Part shown: positions 23,363-32,096 of the stretch, piece by piece | How the letters are laid out: each line of letters begins with the position of its first letter | Position numbering within the stretch: position 1 is the first letter of the stretch | Assembly (NCBI GenBank): GCA_022793375.1 | Contig: JAAWCS010000056.1 | Location: forward strand, 1-47,474 | Reading direction: 5' to 3' | DNA from: Lachnospiraceae bacterium | GTDB lineage: Bacteria; Bacillota; Clostridia; Lachnospirales; Lachnospiraceae | DNA length: 47,474 nucleotides | Position numbers and translations under genes: made by a program | The notes under the pieces: generated by a model | The model's database searches: none | What the model was told of the DNA's origin: nothing | What the model saw: only the letters and a program-made list of their open reading frames with translations

Positions 23363-25279
23363 TTATACCTTCTCCAAAAGCGCCTGCAGCTGTTCGATGC
23401 TCTGGCAGTCCTTCAGCATCTGGCTGTGCTCGTTGACGGAGACGATCTTCATAATCTTGCGGAACAGGCGGCTGTAGTTTTTGGCGTCCGCGTCGTTTGA
23501 CGCCACCAGGATCACAAAATCCGCGGCCTCGTTGTCCCATTCAATCGGATGCTCCAGACGGATCATCAGGATCACGGAGGCAAGCACCTTGTCCTTTAAG
23601 CCATGCGGCAGGGCGATCCCCCGGGCAATATAGGTGCCGCCGGACTTCATCCTCTGGAGGACCGATTCGTAAAAGCCCTCCTGTACATACTCCTCCTCCT
23701 GCAAAAAACGGCAGTACTTTTGCAGAAGTTCCCGGGACGACGCGGAATCGTCTTTAAAAAACAGCAGATAATTTTTGTACAGGACCTCCATGGAGACGTC
23801 CTGCGCCAGCTGATACTGCTGTACCAGGAAATGGCGGATGCGCCCTAAGTCCTTTTGCGTAAAATTGATGCTGATATTTACTACATGGCGGCCCTCCAGG
23901 CAATGCGAGGTCGTATTCAAAATCAGGTCGTAATCGCTCAATGCCAAATGCTCCAGCGTATTTTCCCGGAAAATATCCTGGATGCGGATCTCGTCAAAAT
24001 ACGCTTCGACCAGATTTTTCAGGAAAATCTCGATCGAGAGACCCTCGTTGCACAGAAGCGCCGCCTTAATCTTCTGCCGGTTTGCGGGACGGTTGACGGC
24101 GGCGATGATATGCAGGCAGATGTAGCCGATTTCATTGGAGTCAAAAAAGATATTTTCCATGCACTCTAAATCCTCGATCGCCGTCACCACCGCCATGTAG
24201 ACTTCGGTATACTCCATGCGGATCTGCTCCAACAGCGGGTTTTCGCTTACCAGGCCGTATTTCATGCGGTGGATCGCCGGTTTTAAGTGGTCCATCAGGC
24301 TTTGCTTGAGTTCATAGTCATGGGACAACTCCACGTTGAGCCGGATGCTGAGAAGATTGATAAATTTCTCCAGATATTCCATGTTCTGATACGGCAGGGA
24401 AACATTGGCCTGCTTGCGCGTTTTGAGCAGAAGCACCGCCAGGTAGGCAATCTCCGGGTCCGGGTAGCAAATGCCCAGCTCCCGTTCCAGATATGTCTTG
24501 AGCAGAGCGGCATGGTAATACTCCTGCGTCGTGCGGATCCCCTCCTGCCCGTCGCCTTCGACGGTCCGTTGAATCCGCAGCCGCACCGCCTGAATGCAGA
24601 GCTGCAGGGCCAGGCGATTATAGTCCTCATCCACGTAATTGGTGTTGAGGATGCTCTCGCTGATCCCGAGAATTTCCAGCAGACGCCTGATCTCATTTTC
24701 GTAGAGGAAATGGGTTAAGATCGAAAAGGTCCGGCCCGTCAGCCGCGGCGGCGGCGTCTCCTCTCCGCCGAGCGAGGACACCGTAAAGTCAAAAAACAGC
24801 CGGCGCAGCTGCTCCTCCGCCCCTTTTAGCACATAGCCTTTCCGCTTGTGATGTTCCAGACGACAGCCGTAGCGGCCGGCAAACTGCTCCACTTTCTGCA
24901 AAAGGGCGTAGAGCGTCGTACCCGAAATATACAAATCTTCGCAAAAATCCTCGGCCGTCCTCTCCTCCGCCCCGCTCAGCAAGTCGAGCATAATCTTGCC
25001 ATAGTCGGATTCCTTTTCATCGTTTAAGTAAACCGAGGTTTTCAGCCGTGCCAAAACACGGGATTTCGTCTGCCAGTCCGCTTCCAGAAAAATGCCCTTG
25101 TTGGGTTTTTTAATCAGCGTAGCCGGCGCGATAATCCGCAGAAAGTCCCGGGAAGCCAGATCGCTGATGACTGTCCTCTGAGATACGCCGGCCTGGCCGG
25201 CCAAGGTTTGTATGGTAATAAAATCGGTCTGCACCAGCAAAGTCCTGGCAATATCGTACAGGCGTTCCATTCTCGTCAT
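23363..25279 (-). CDS. PRD-containing transcriptional activator with EIIB-like and EIIA domains (BglG/MtlR/LicR type)
   Basis: Start at the ATG at 25279 (MTRMERLYDIARTLLVQTDF) behind a G-rich site; the frame continues upstream through a repeat element and is not credible there. 638 residues. N-terminal HTH (TIQTLAGQAGVSQRTVISDL), two PTS regulation domains with conserved His in the middle, an EIIB-like segment with AALLCNEGLSIEIF (Cys), and a C-terminal fructose-type EIIA with active-site motif GGTYIARGIALPHG. PTS phosphorylation tunes such activators. It is divergent from the mannosidase-PTS operon and almost certainly controls it. Confidence 0.92.
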   Translation of the reverse strand: MTRMERLYDIARTLLVQTDFITIQTLAGQAGVSQRTVISDLASRDFLRIIAPATLIKKPNKGIFLEADWQTKSRVLARLKTSVYLNDEKESDYGKIMLDLLSGAEERTAEDFCEDLYISGTTLYALLQKVEQFAGRYGCRLEHHKRKGYVLKGAEEQLRRLFFDFTVSSLGGEETPPPRLTGRTFSILTHFLYENEIRRLLEILGISESILNTNYVDEDYNRLALQLCIQAVRLRIQRTVEGDGQEGIRTTQEYYHAALLKTYLERELGICYPDPEIAYLAVLLLKTRKQANVSLPYQNMEYLEKFINLLSIRLNVELSHDYELKQSLMDHLKPAIHRMKYGLVSENPLLEQIRMEYTEVYMAVVTAIEDLECMENIFFDSNEIGYICLHIIAAVNRPANRQKIKAALLCNEGLSIEIFLKNLVEAYFDEIRIQDIFRENTLEHLALSDYDLILNTTSHCLEGRHVVNISINFTQKDLGRIRHFLVQQYQLAQDVSMEVLYKNYLLFFKDDSASSRELLQKYCRFLQEEEYVQEGFYESVLQRMKSGGTYIARGIALPHGLKDKVLASVILMIRLEHPIEWDNEAADFVILVASNDADAKNYSRLFRKIMKIVSVNEHSQMLKDCQSIEQLQALLEKV

Positions 25280-25361
25280 CCAGATCCCCCCTTTCGCCTT
25301 CCTATCATTATAGTATATTTTTTCCGTTTTTCCTTTTCGATATACTTCACCATTTTTCCCG

Positions 25362-25404
25362 ATTCCTGAAATTTTTAAAGGGCCTGCCCCCTTTATTCCT
25401 GAAG
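25362..25404 (+). promoter_or_regulatory. Candidate operator between PRD regulator and mannosidase operon
   Basis: A perfect palindrome TAAAGGG-CCTGCC-CCCTTTA (25376-25395) is flanked by direct repeats ATTCCTGAA (starting near 25362 and 25395) about 33 bp, three helical turns, apart. Its place upstream of the divergent pair makes it a plausible binding site for the activator. Confidence 0.45.
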
Positions 25405-25430
25405 AAGAAGTTTGATATATTCTCATAAAA

Positions 25431-25661
25431 GCCCCGGACGGCAGCCAAGCGCATGGGTGTGCTTTGCACACGCAGGCGTTTGGATATCGGACGGGCCAGC
25501 CTGAATGAGCAAGTAGGCCGACAGGCCGGATTGCGAATGCAGGCGGCGGGCACGGGAGCGCCAGCGGCGCGGAGTGACCGGCTTTTATTTGCCCCGGACG
25601 GCAGCCGAACGCATGGGTGTGCTTTGCACACGCAGGCGTTTGGATATCGGACGGGCCAGCC
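25431..25661 (+). repeat. 71-bp direct repeat pair with hairpin, 160-bp period
   Basis: Copies at 25431-25501 and 25591-25661 differ at only two positions (CCAAGCGC versus CCGAACGC). Each forms an 8-bp outer stem with GCGTTTGG and an inner GTGTGC-TTT-GCACAC hairpin. The two differences keep the outer stem by swapping A-U and G-U pairs. The 89-bp spacer (25502-25590) is GC-rich and has no gene. The second copy ends 30 bases before the mannosidase ATG. Confidence 0.85.
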
Positions 25662-25691
25662 CGGCTTCACCAAAAAAACGGAGGAAACGCT

Positions 25692-28352
25692 ATGGCAAAA
25701 ACCGCTTATTGCATCCATCACACCCATTGGGATCTGATCTGGTACTTTACAGCCCAGGATGCCGCCGTACAATTTGCTTACAACATGAAGGAAATGCTCG
25801 AGGGCTTCCGGACCGGGCAGATCGAGAATTTTTTTCTCGACGGCCAGACCGCGCCTTTGGACGAATACCTTCGCCTGCATCCGGAGGACGGCGCGTTCAT
25901 CCGCGAACTGATCGCCGACGGCCGGCTGATTATCGGCCCGTTTCAGTCGCAGCTTGACTGCTTTATCAGCAGCGGCGAATCCGTAATCCAGAACCTGCGT
26001 CTGGGCATGCGGACGGCCGAAGCGCTGGGGCACGTCTCGCGGATCGCCTATTTGCCGGATTCCTTTGGACATTCGTATGATTTCCCCAAAATATTTCGGT
26101 CGTTCGGCATCGAAAATTTCGTCATTACCCGCGGGGTCGGGGACGAGTACGGACTCGGCAGCGAATTCTACATGCAGTCAAACGACGGCAGTACGATTCT
26201 CGTCTGCACAATGATTGCCGGTTACGGCTACGGCTGCTACGCGTTCAAGGAGGGCCGGCTTTTTGAGGATTCCGCCCAGGATTACAACCGCATCGGCGTG
26301 CGCTCGCTGATCGACCGGCTTTTATCTTACTCTACCCTGCCGGAGGAATTTGTGTTCCCGCTGGGCTTTGACCAGAATCCCGCCATCCTCAATATCCCGC
26401 AGCAGATTTGCCGCTACAACGAGATGCAGAAGGAGATCGTTTTCAAGTCCGCGACCTGGGAAGAATTCTGCGCGCATGTGCGCGCCTGCGGCCAGGGGCT
26501 GAAAACGCACCGGGGCGAACTTTTTTCCACTCAGTACCACCGCGTGCACAAATCGATCTTTTCCGCCCGCGCCGATATCAAAGCCCTGCAGGACCGCTGC
26601 GAGCGGCTCTTAACCTACGAACTGCAGCCGATGATGAGCATGCTCGATTCGCTGGGCGTCCCTTATGAACACGGGCTGCTAAGTCAGGCCTGGGATACGC
26701 TGCTCAAGTGCCAGACGCATTCCTCGGCTACCTTGACCGACGAAACCAACGATTATATTGAGCGCGAGACAAAGAACGCCCTGCAGCTGGCACAATCGGC
26801 CAAAATTTATCTGATGAAGCTGCTGGCGCTTTCCGTCGGGCCTAAGAAAACGGCGGAATATCCTCTTATAATCTTTAACACGCTGCCTGTGCGGCGCAGT
26901 CAGACGTTTACGCTCAAACTCCTGACAAAAAGCCCTTATTTTGAAATCCGCGACAAAGAGCGCCGGCTGCCTTACACCCTCTTAAAGAGCGTGAAAAAAA
27001 ACCACGGCGTCCTGCGCAAGGACGTATCCCTCATAGAGGAGGACAAGTTCTATTATGAGAGCGACGTACTGCTTACGACGGAGGTATTTGAGGGTATGGG
27101 ATACCGGACCTGGCAGGTCTGCGATACCGACGCCCCCTGCGGACAAACGGTCTCCGAATACGGCCGTTTCATCGAAAACGAATGGCTGCGGATCTGGCAG
27201 GATGAGGACGGGATCACCTTTTACGACAAAAAACGCGGCCGGAAAATGAAGCGGGCCGTCTATCTCGAGGAATCGGGCGATGAGGGGGACAGCTTCGACT
27301 ATTCTTATCCGTCCCACGACTGGATTTTGACCGATGATTTTGCCGACGCCGAAGTCCGCTGCCATACCGCCGGGCCTTCTCAGTGGATGACCATAAAAGG
27401 GAGCATGCAGGTTCCCTCCGATCTGACAGCCCGCAAGAAGCAGGTCGCGGATACCGCTCTCGCCTATGAAATCACCTTAACGCTTTACGCGGACCGGGAA
27501 CGGGCAGAGGTAAGCGGCGCCCTTCACAACCAGAGCCGTCAGCATCGGGTACGCTTTGTGGTACGCGGGCTTGCGCCCAAAGATGCTTCCTATGCCGGCA
27601 CGCAGTTTGGCGTCGTTACGCGAAAAACCCGCCCCGACGGACTGGACCGCTGGAGGGAACAGGGCTGGTTTGAAGAACCGAGTCCGACGTTTCCGCTGTT
27701 AAACCACGTTTCCATACAGGAGGAGGACAAAACCGTCTCCGTATTTACCCGCAGCATCAAGGAATACGAACTAATCGGGGAAGGCTGCTCCGATCTGGCG
27801 CTCACGCTGTTTCGCAGTTACGGCGCAATGGGCTATCCCGATCTGCACCGCCGCCCCGGGCGGCCGAGCGGCCTGGATTACATGGTCTTTGAGACGCCAA
27901 AATGCCAGATGATCGGGGACAATTCCTTTGCCCTGGCCCTCCAGTATTTTGACACCCCGGACGCCAACCGGATTACGAACGCCTATATTGACTATGCCTG
28001 CGAGCCTTCTTATTATCAAAGGCAGGATTTCGACAAGTCGCTGTATCCGCTTTCCTATTTTCCGACCAACCCGTGGAGAGAAACACTGCCCGGGCAGTAT
28101 GACTTCCTGCGGCTTGCGGATACGCCTGCCAGCTTTGGCAGTCTTGTAAAATCGGAGCGTTCCGGCCGTTATCTTCTGCGGCTGTACAACAATGAAATCA
28201 CCGAAGCCGCGGGCGGAGTGCTTAAATCAAAGGCGGTGGGCCGTATGGTTCTGACCGACCTGCAGGAAAAAAGACACGATTCTGTTTTGGGCGCGCTACC
28301 GGCGATGAAGGGGGGCGAACTGAGAATTCTTGCGCTGGAATGCCCAAAATAA
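25692..28352 (+). CDS. Glycoside hydrolase family 38 alpha-mannosidase
   Basis: Start at the ATG at 25692 (MAKTAYCIHHTHWDLIWYFT), preceded by GGAGG; upstream frame crosses the repeat and is rejected. 886 residues. GH38 zinc site H12-x-D14 in HHTHWD and catalytic nucleophile D123 in YLPDSFGHSYDFP. C-terminal beta domains of the retaining mannosidase follow. Size and PTS neighbours match MngB, which hydrolyses 2-O-(6-phospho-alpha-mannosyl)-D-glycerate in E. coli. With IIB, IIC, IIA and a mannose-6-phosphate isomerase downstream, a phosphorylated mannoside substrate is likely; mannosylglycerate itself is an inference. Confidence 0.92.
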   Translation: MAKTAYCIHHTHWDLIWYFTAQDAAVQFAYNMKEMLEGFRTGQIENFFLDGQTAPLDEYLRLHPEDGAFIRELIADGRLIIGPFQSQLDCFISSGESVIQNLRLGMRTAEALGHVSRIAYLPDSFGHSYDFPKIFRSFGIENFVITRGVGDEYGLGSEFYMQSNDGSTILVCTMIAGYGYGCYAFKEGRLFEDSAQDYNRIGVRSLIDRLLSYSTLPEEFVFPLGFDQNPAILNIPQQICRYNEMQKEIVFKSATWEEFCAHVRACGQGLKTHRGELFSTQYHRVHKSIFSARADIKALQDRCERLLTYELQPMMSMLDSLGVPYEHGLLSQAWDTLLKCQTHSSATLTDETNDYIERETKNALQLAQSAKIYLMKLLALSVGPKKTAEYPLIIFNTLPVRRSQTFTLKLLTKSPYFEIRDKERRLPYTLLKSVKKNHGVLRKDVSLIEEDKFYYESDVLLTTEVFEGMGYRTWQVCDTDAPCGQTVSEYGRFIENEWLRIWQDEDGITFYDKKRGRKMKRAVYLEESGDEGDSFDYSYPSHDWILTDDFADAEVRCHTAGPSQWMTIKGSMQVPSDLTARKKQVADTALAYEITLTLYADRERAEVSGALHNQSRQHRVRFVVRGLAPKDASYAGTQFGVVTRKTRPDGLDRWREQGWFEEPSPTFPLLNHVSIQEEDKTVSVFTRSIKEYELIGEGCSDLALTLFRSYGAMGYPDLHRRPGRPSGLDYMVFETPKCQMIGDNSFALALQYFDTPDANRITNAYIDYACEPSYYQRQDFDKSLYPLSYFPTNPWRETLPGQYDFLRLADTPASFGSLVKSERSGRYLLRLYNNEITEAAGGVLKSKAVGRMVLTDLQEKRHDSVLGALPAMKGGELRILALECPK

Positions 28353-28382
28353 AACCATGAGAAAAGAAAGGAGAAAGGTAAC

Positions 28383-28700
28383 ATGAAAGCTATCATTGGC
28401 GTATGCGCCTGTCCGGCCGGAATTGCCCATACTTATATGGCGGCCGAAAATCTGGAGAACTATGCAAAGAAAAAAGGGTACAAAGTAAAAATTGAGACCA
28501 ACGGTTCCGCCGGCGTCGAAAACCGGCTCACTGAGGAGGACATTGCCGCGGCCGATGCCGTCATTATTGCCGCCGACACCCGCGTGGAAATGGAACGCTT
28601 CCGGGGCAAGCCGCTGATCGAAGTATCGGTCTCGGCCGCCATCCGCAAGGTGGAAAGTATCTTTGCAAAAATTGAAAACGGAGAAGTATCTGTCTACTAA
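28383..28700 (+). CDS. PTS fructose-type EIIB component
   Basis: 105 residues. Fructose/mannitol-family IIB: phospho-cysteine C10 in CACPAGIAHTYMAAENL, the diagnostic motif of the fructose subfamily. The rest is VKIETNGSAGVENRLTEEDI and a Rossmann-like core. It passes phosphate from EIIA to the incoming sugar via EIIC. AGGAGA precedes the start; 30 bases after the mannosidase gene. Confidence 0.95.
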   Translation: MKAIIGVCACPAGIAHTYMAAENLENYAKKKGYKVKIETNGSAGVENRLTEEDIAAADAVIIAADTRVEMERFRGKPLIEVSVSAAIRKVESIFAKIENGEVSVY

Positions 28701-28718
28701 TTTTAAGGAGGGGAACGA

Positions 28719-29759
28719 ATGAATACCAAAAAAATCTACAATAACCTGATGTCCGGCGTATCGCACTTTCTGCCTTTTGTCATCGGCGGCGGCATTTTGA
28801 CCGCCATGGCCTATCTGCTGGACGTCGCTAATTCTTCGGCAGCCACTTTCGGCTCTTCGACACCGCTGTGCGCCTGGCTGTTAAACGTCGGCAGCGCGGC
28901 CATGAGCTTTATGTTTCCGATTTTGGCAGGCTACATCGCCTACGCGATCGGCGACCGGCCGGCCCTGCTTTTGGGCATCGTCTCCGGCGTACTTGCCCGC
29001 GACGGCGGCTCCGGCTTTCTCGGCGCGATTCTCGGCGGTTTTGCCGGCGGCTACATTATCCTCGGACTCAAAAAAGCCTGCGCCGGTCTCCCCCGCTCGC
29101 TGGAGGGCATCAAAACCCTGCTGATCTTCCCGATCGCCGGCCTTTTGATCGCTTCCCTGGCCATGGTGGCCGTAAACGCGCTTGTCGAGCCGATCAACAG
29201 CGGCTTAACCGGCTTTTTACAGAGTCTTGGCGGCACCAACGCCGTAATTTTAGGAGCGGTCATCGGCGTCATGCTTGCGCTTGACCTCGGCGGGCCCATC
29301 AACAAGACGGCCTACCTCTTTTCCGTAGCCACTTTGACCGCGGCCGACGGCAGCCCTATTCCCAGCGTTATTATGGCTTCCTGCGGCTGCAGCGCCATGG
29401 TTATATCCACCAGCTGCGCCGTAGCGGCGACGCTTTTCCCCAAAAAATTCAGCGAAAGCCTGCGGGGCGCAAAGGTCGGCGCCTATATCATGGGTCTGAG
29501 TTTCTTTGTCGAGGGCGCGATCCCCTATGTCATGGCCAAGCCAAAGCAGATTCTTCCGGCCCTGTGCATCGGCGCTGCCGTAACCGGCGCTTTGATCCCT
29601 GTGTTCGGCGTAACGCTCTCGGCGCCGATCGGCGGCCTGGAAACCCTGCCCTTAGTCAGCAACATTCCGATGTATCTTCTGTGTTTTGCCATCGGCGTGG
29701 CCGTAGCCGTAGCCATCATCTGGTTCTTTATGCGCAAGGAGCCGGATATCGAGGAGTAA
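28719..29759 (+). CDS. PTS fructose-type EIIC component
   Basis: 346 residues, about nine to ten membrane helices. Begins NNLMSGVSHFLPFVIGGGIL and contains GDRPALLLGIVSGVLARDGG, GFLGAILGGFAGGYIILGLK, ALDLGGPINKTAYLF and the substrate-region motif FFVEGAIPYVMAKPKQILPA, all typical of fructose/mannosylglycerate IIC proteins. Preceded by AAGGAGGGG. Here IIA, IIB and IIC are separate genes, unlike the fused E. coli MngA. Confidence 0.95.
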   Translation: MNTKKIYNNLMSGVSHFLPFVIGGGILTAMAYLLDVANSSAATFGSSTPLCAWLLNVGSAAMSFMFPILAGYIAYAIGDRPALLLGIVSGVLARDGGSGFLGAILGGFAGGYIILGLKKACAGLPRSLEGIKTLLIFPIAGLLIASLAMVAVNALVEPINSGLTGFLQSLGGTNAVILGAVIGVMLALDLGGPINKTAYLFSVATLTAADGSPIPSVIMASCGCSAMVISTSCAVAATLFPKKFSESLRGAKVGAYIMGLSFFVEGAIPYVMAKPKQILPALCIGAAVTGALIPVFGVTLSAPIGGLETLPLVSNIPMYLLCFAIGVAVAVAIIWFFMRKEPDIEE

Positions 29760-29766
29760 AAAACCT

Positions 29767-30222
29767 ATGAATCTGATAAACGAACGGTTGATTGAAGTTC
29801 ATTCTTCCCTGTGCAGCAAGGAAGCAATCATAAAACAGGTGGCCGGCCTGCTGTTTGCGGAAAACAGGGTCACGGACCGGGACGGTTTTATCGCCGATCT
29901 CTATGCGCGGGAGGAGGAGCTTTCCACCTCTATGGGACTGGGAATCGCCATTCCCCACGCCAAGTCCTGCCATGTCCGCTGCCCGTCCCTTGTCTTTATC
30001 AAGCTGGCAGAGCCCGTCTCCTGGAATGAAGACAGCGTGCGTCTTGTATTCGGGATCGCGGTTTCCAAAGAGCAGGCAGGCGAAATGCATCTGAAAATCT
30101 TGTCGCAGCTGGCAAGGAAGCTGATGAACGACTGCTTTCGCGACACCCTGTTCGGCGTTTCCGATCGCCAGGAAGCCTACAAGGCACTGGCGTTTCTAAA
30201 CGGAGAAGCTGCGCAGCCCTGA
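29767..30222 (+). CDS. PTS fructose-type EIIA component
   Basis: 151 residues. Fructose/mannitol IIA fold with phospho-His H64 in GLGIAIPHAKS, preceded by FIADLYAREEELSTSMG. It takes phosphate from HPr. Starts 7 bases after IIC. Its stop codon falls in GCCCTGAGAAACACGG, which resembles the core of the 52-bp repeat found just downstream. Confidence 0.94.
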   Translation: MNLINERLIEVHSSLCSKEAIIKQVAGLLFAENRVTDRDGFIADLYAREEELSTSMGLGIAIPHAKSCHVRCPSLVFIKLAEPVSWNEDSVRLVFGIAVSKEQAGEMHLKILSQLARKLMNDCFRDTLFGVSDRQEAYKALAFLNGEAAQP

Positions 30223-30230
30223 GAAACACG

Positions 30231-30264
30231 GCGGCCGGGGCAGGAAACTCCTGCTGCCGGCCGC
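30231..30264 (+). terminator. Strong hairpin between EIIA and the isomerase gene
   Basis: GCGGCCGG (30231-30238) pairs with CCGGCCGC (30257-30264), extended inside by GCAGGA/TCCTGC with an AAC loop and one internal mismatch. TCTTATTA follows, a poor U tract. It may be an attenuator or an mRNA stability/processing element separating PTS genes from the isomerase. Confidence 0.45.
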
Positions 30265-30269
30265 TCTTA

Positions 30270-30354
30270 TTATGCCCGGAGAACACGGGCAGTATCAAGG
30301 AAATACCACAAGGGTATACCATTATGCCCGGAGAACACGGGCAATATCAAGGAA
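30270..30354 (+). repeat. 52-bp tandem repeat array, locus B (about 1.6 copies)
   Basis: ATG-CCC cores at 30272 and 30324 are exactly 52 bp apart. Each has TGCCC...GGGCA; between them is the ATACC-ACAAG-GGTAT hairpin and CAAGGAAA. In this locus the TGA of the mini-ORF is GGA, so the second copy is open and in frame with the isomerase gene. Array ends 18 bases before that gene's ATG. Same orientation to the gene as loci A and C. Confidence 0.9.
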
Positions 30355-30371
30355 ACGGAAAGGAAACTTAC

Positions 30372-32087
30372 ATGAGCAACTATGACAAGGAACCAAAAAT
30401 ACGGGTGCACGGTTGTGAGGGTTGTCTTACGGAAGGTTTTGCGGCCGTTTTTTCCCAAATTGAGACTGCGATGCGCGGCAAGCGCATCCTGACCGCAGAC
30501 TGTTATCCGGGTGTGAGGGACGAGGAGATTCTGCCCTGGCTTCTGCGCTGGAAGCCGGCGCTTACCATCCGTATGGCCGATCTCTTCAAGGATACGCATA
30601 CGATCCGCGAACAGCTGCAAAGCCACATCACGGACGACCGCATTTTCGGAAAAATGTACTACGGGGAGCTCCTCGACTTCATCGACCCGCAGAAGCTGGC
30701 GGTCGCCCGGGAGCAGGTGCGGCGCAGCAGTCAAACCGTCCTCATCTACGGCTTCGGCGCTTCTCTTATCCACCGCGGCGACCTGCTCTGCTACCTGGAT
30801 TTGGCGCGCTGGGAAATCCAGCTTCGCTACCGCCGCGGCATGACCAACTATTTTGCCGCGGAGGCAGACGAGGACGCGCTGCGCAAGATCAAGCAGGGCT
30901 TTTTTATTGAATGGCGCGTGGCCGACAAGCATAAAATGACCTGCTTTAGCCAGGTCGATTATTTCCTTGACACAAATCGGGAGGGACAGATCAAAATGGT
31001 CTCCGGCCATGCCGTGCGCGAGGGCCTGCGGCAGGCGGCGCGCCGCCCGTTCCGCCCGGTCCCCTACTTTGACCCCGGCGTCTGGGGCGGACAGTGGATG
31101 AAAGAGGTCTGCGGGCTTCCGGCCGAAGAAAAAAACTTTGCCTGGGCCTTTGACGGCGTTCCTGAGGAAAATTCGCTGTATCTTGATTTCGGGAACGGCT
31201 TTTTTGAACTGCCGTGCATGGATTTGATCCTCTACCAGCCCCGGGAAGTCCTCGGCGCGCATGTCTACTCAAGATTCGGCGCCGAATTTCCGATCCGTTT
31301 TGATTTTCTTGACACCATGGGCGGCCAGAACCTGTCTTTGCAGGTGCATCCTCTGACCGAATACATCCACCGGCAGTTCGGCATGGCTTATACTCAGGAC
31401 GAAAGCTATTATCTGCTCGACGCCGGGGAGGACGCCGCCGTCTATCTGGGGCTTCGCGACGACGCCAATCCCGCGCAAATGCTTCTTGACCTGGAGCGGG
31501 CCAACCGCGGGGAAATCGTCTTTGACGCCGAAAAATACGTCAACCGTTTTCCGGCCAAAAAACACGACCATTTCCTGATCCCGGCCGGCACCTGCCATTG
31601 TTCGGGAAAAGATGCCATGGTGCTGGAAATCAGCGCCACCCCCTATTGCTTTACCTTTAAGCTCTGGGACTGGGGACGGGTCGGACTAGACGGAAAACCG
31701 CGACCGATCCACATTGAACACGGCCGCGAGGTGATCCAGTGGAACCGCCGCACGGACTGGGTGAAGGAAAACCTGGTCAACGCCGTGCGCGTCCTTGCAA
31801 AAAACGAACACTATACCGAGGAGCATACGGGGCTTCATGAACTGGAATTTATCGAGACCAGACGCTACTGGATCCGCGACGCGGTGACGATTGACAATGA
31901 AGGAAACGTAAACATGCTGAATCTCGTAGAGGGTTCTTCCTGCGTGGTCGAGAGCACGGATGGAAGCTTTGATCCTTATACGATTCATTATGCCGAAACA
32001 TTTATCGTGCCCGCCTGCGTGGACGGATACCGCATCGTCAATCCCGGCAAAGACACGATCGGCGTGATGCGGGCGTTCGTGCGATAA
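30372..32087 (+). CDS. Class I mannose-6-phosphate isomerase with extra N-terminal domain
   Basis: Start at the ATG at 30372 (MSNYDKEPKIRVHGCEG), with GGAAAGGAAA upstream; the ATG at 30324 inside the repeat is an in-frame alternative adding 16 residues. 571 residues. Residues ~240-571 are the isomerase: PYFDPGVWGGQWMKEVCG, NLSLQVHPL (zinc ligands Q and H), LIPAGTCHCSGKDAMVLEI with ligands, and GRPIHIEHG-like region. The first ~235 residues resemble a nucleotide-kinase-like fold (RILTADCYPGVRDEEILPWL, QTVLIYGFGASLI) but have no P-loop. It would convert mannose-6-phosphate released by the mannosidase to fructose-6-phosphate. Confidence 0.85.
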   Translation: MSNYDKEPKIRVHGCEGCLTEGFAAVFSQIETAMRGKRILTADCYPGVRDEEILPWLLRWKPALTIRMADLFKDTHTIREQLQSHITDDRIFGKMYYGELLDFIDPQKLAVAREQVRRSSQTVLIYGFGASLIHRGDLLCYLDLARWEIQLRYRRGMTNYFAAEADEDALRKIKQGFFIEWRVADKHKMTCFSQVDYFLDTNREGQIKMVSGHAVREGLRQAARRPFRPVPYFDPGVWGGQWMKEVCGLPAEEKNFAWAFDGVPEENSLYLDFGNGFFELPCMDLILYQPREVLGAHVYSRFGAEFPIRFDFLDTMGGQNLSLQVHPLTEYIHRQFGMAYTQDESYYLLDAGEDAAVYLGLRDDANPAQMLLDLERANRGEIVFDAEKYVNRFPAKKHDHFLIPAGTCHCSGKDAMVLEISATPYCFTFKLWDWGRVGLDGKPRPIHIEHGREVIQWNRRTDWVKENLVNAVRVLAKNEHYTEEHTGLHELEFIETRRYWIRDAVTIDNEGNVNMLNLVEGSSCVVESTDGSFDPYTIHYAETFIVPACVDGYRIVNPGKDTIGVMRAFVR

Positions 32088-32096
32088 AGCGCTTCT

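Noticed and set aside
25347..26072. 241-codon minus-strand frame through the 71-bp repeats
   Set aside because: It runs across both repeats and the start of the mannosidase gene, which is clearly coding on the other strand.
30324..30371. Upstream ATG in the repeat as the isomerase start
   Set aside because: The added 16 residues come from the repeat and lack family similarity; the ATG at 30372 has a purine-rich site. Kept only as an alternative.
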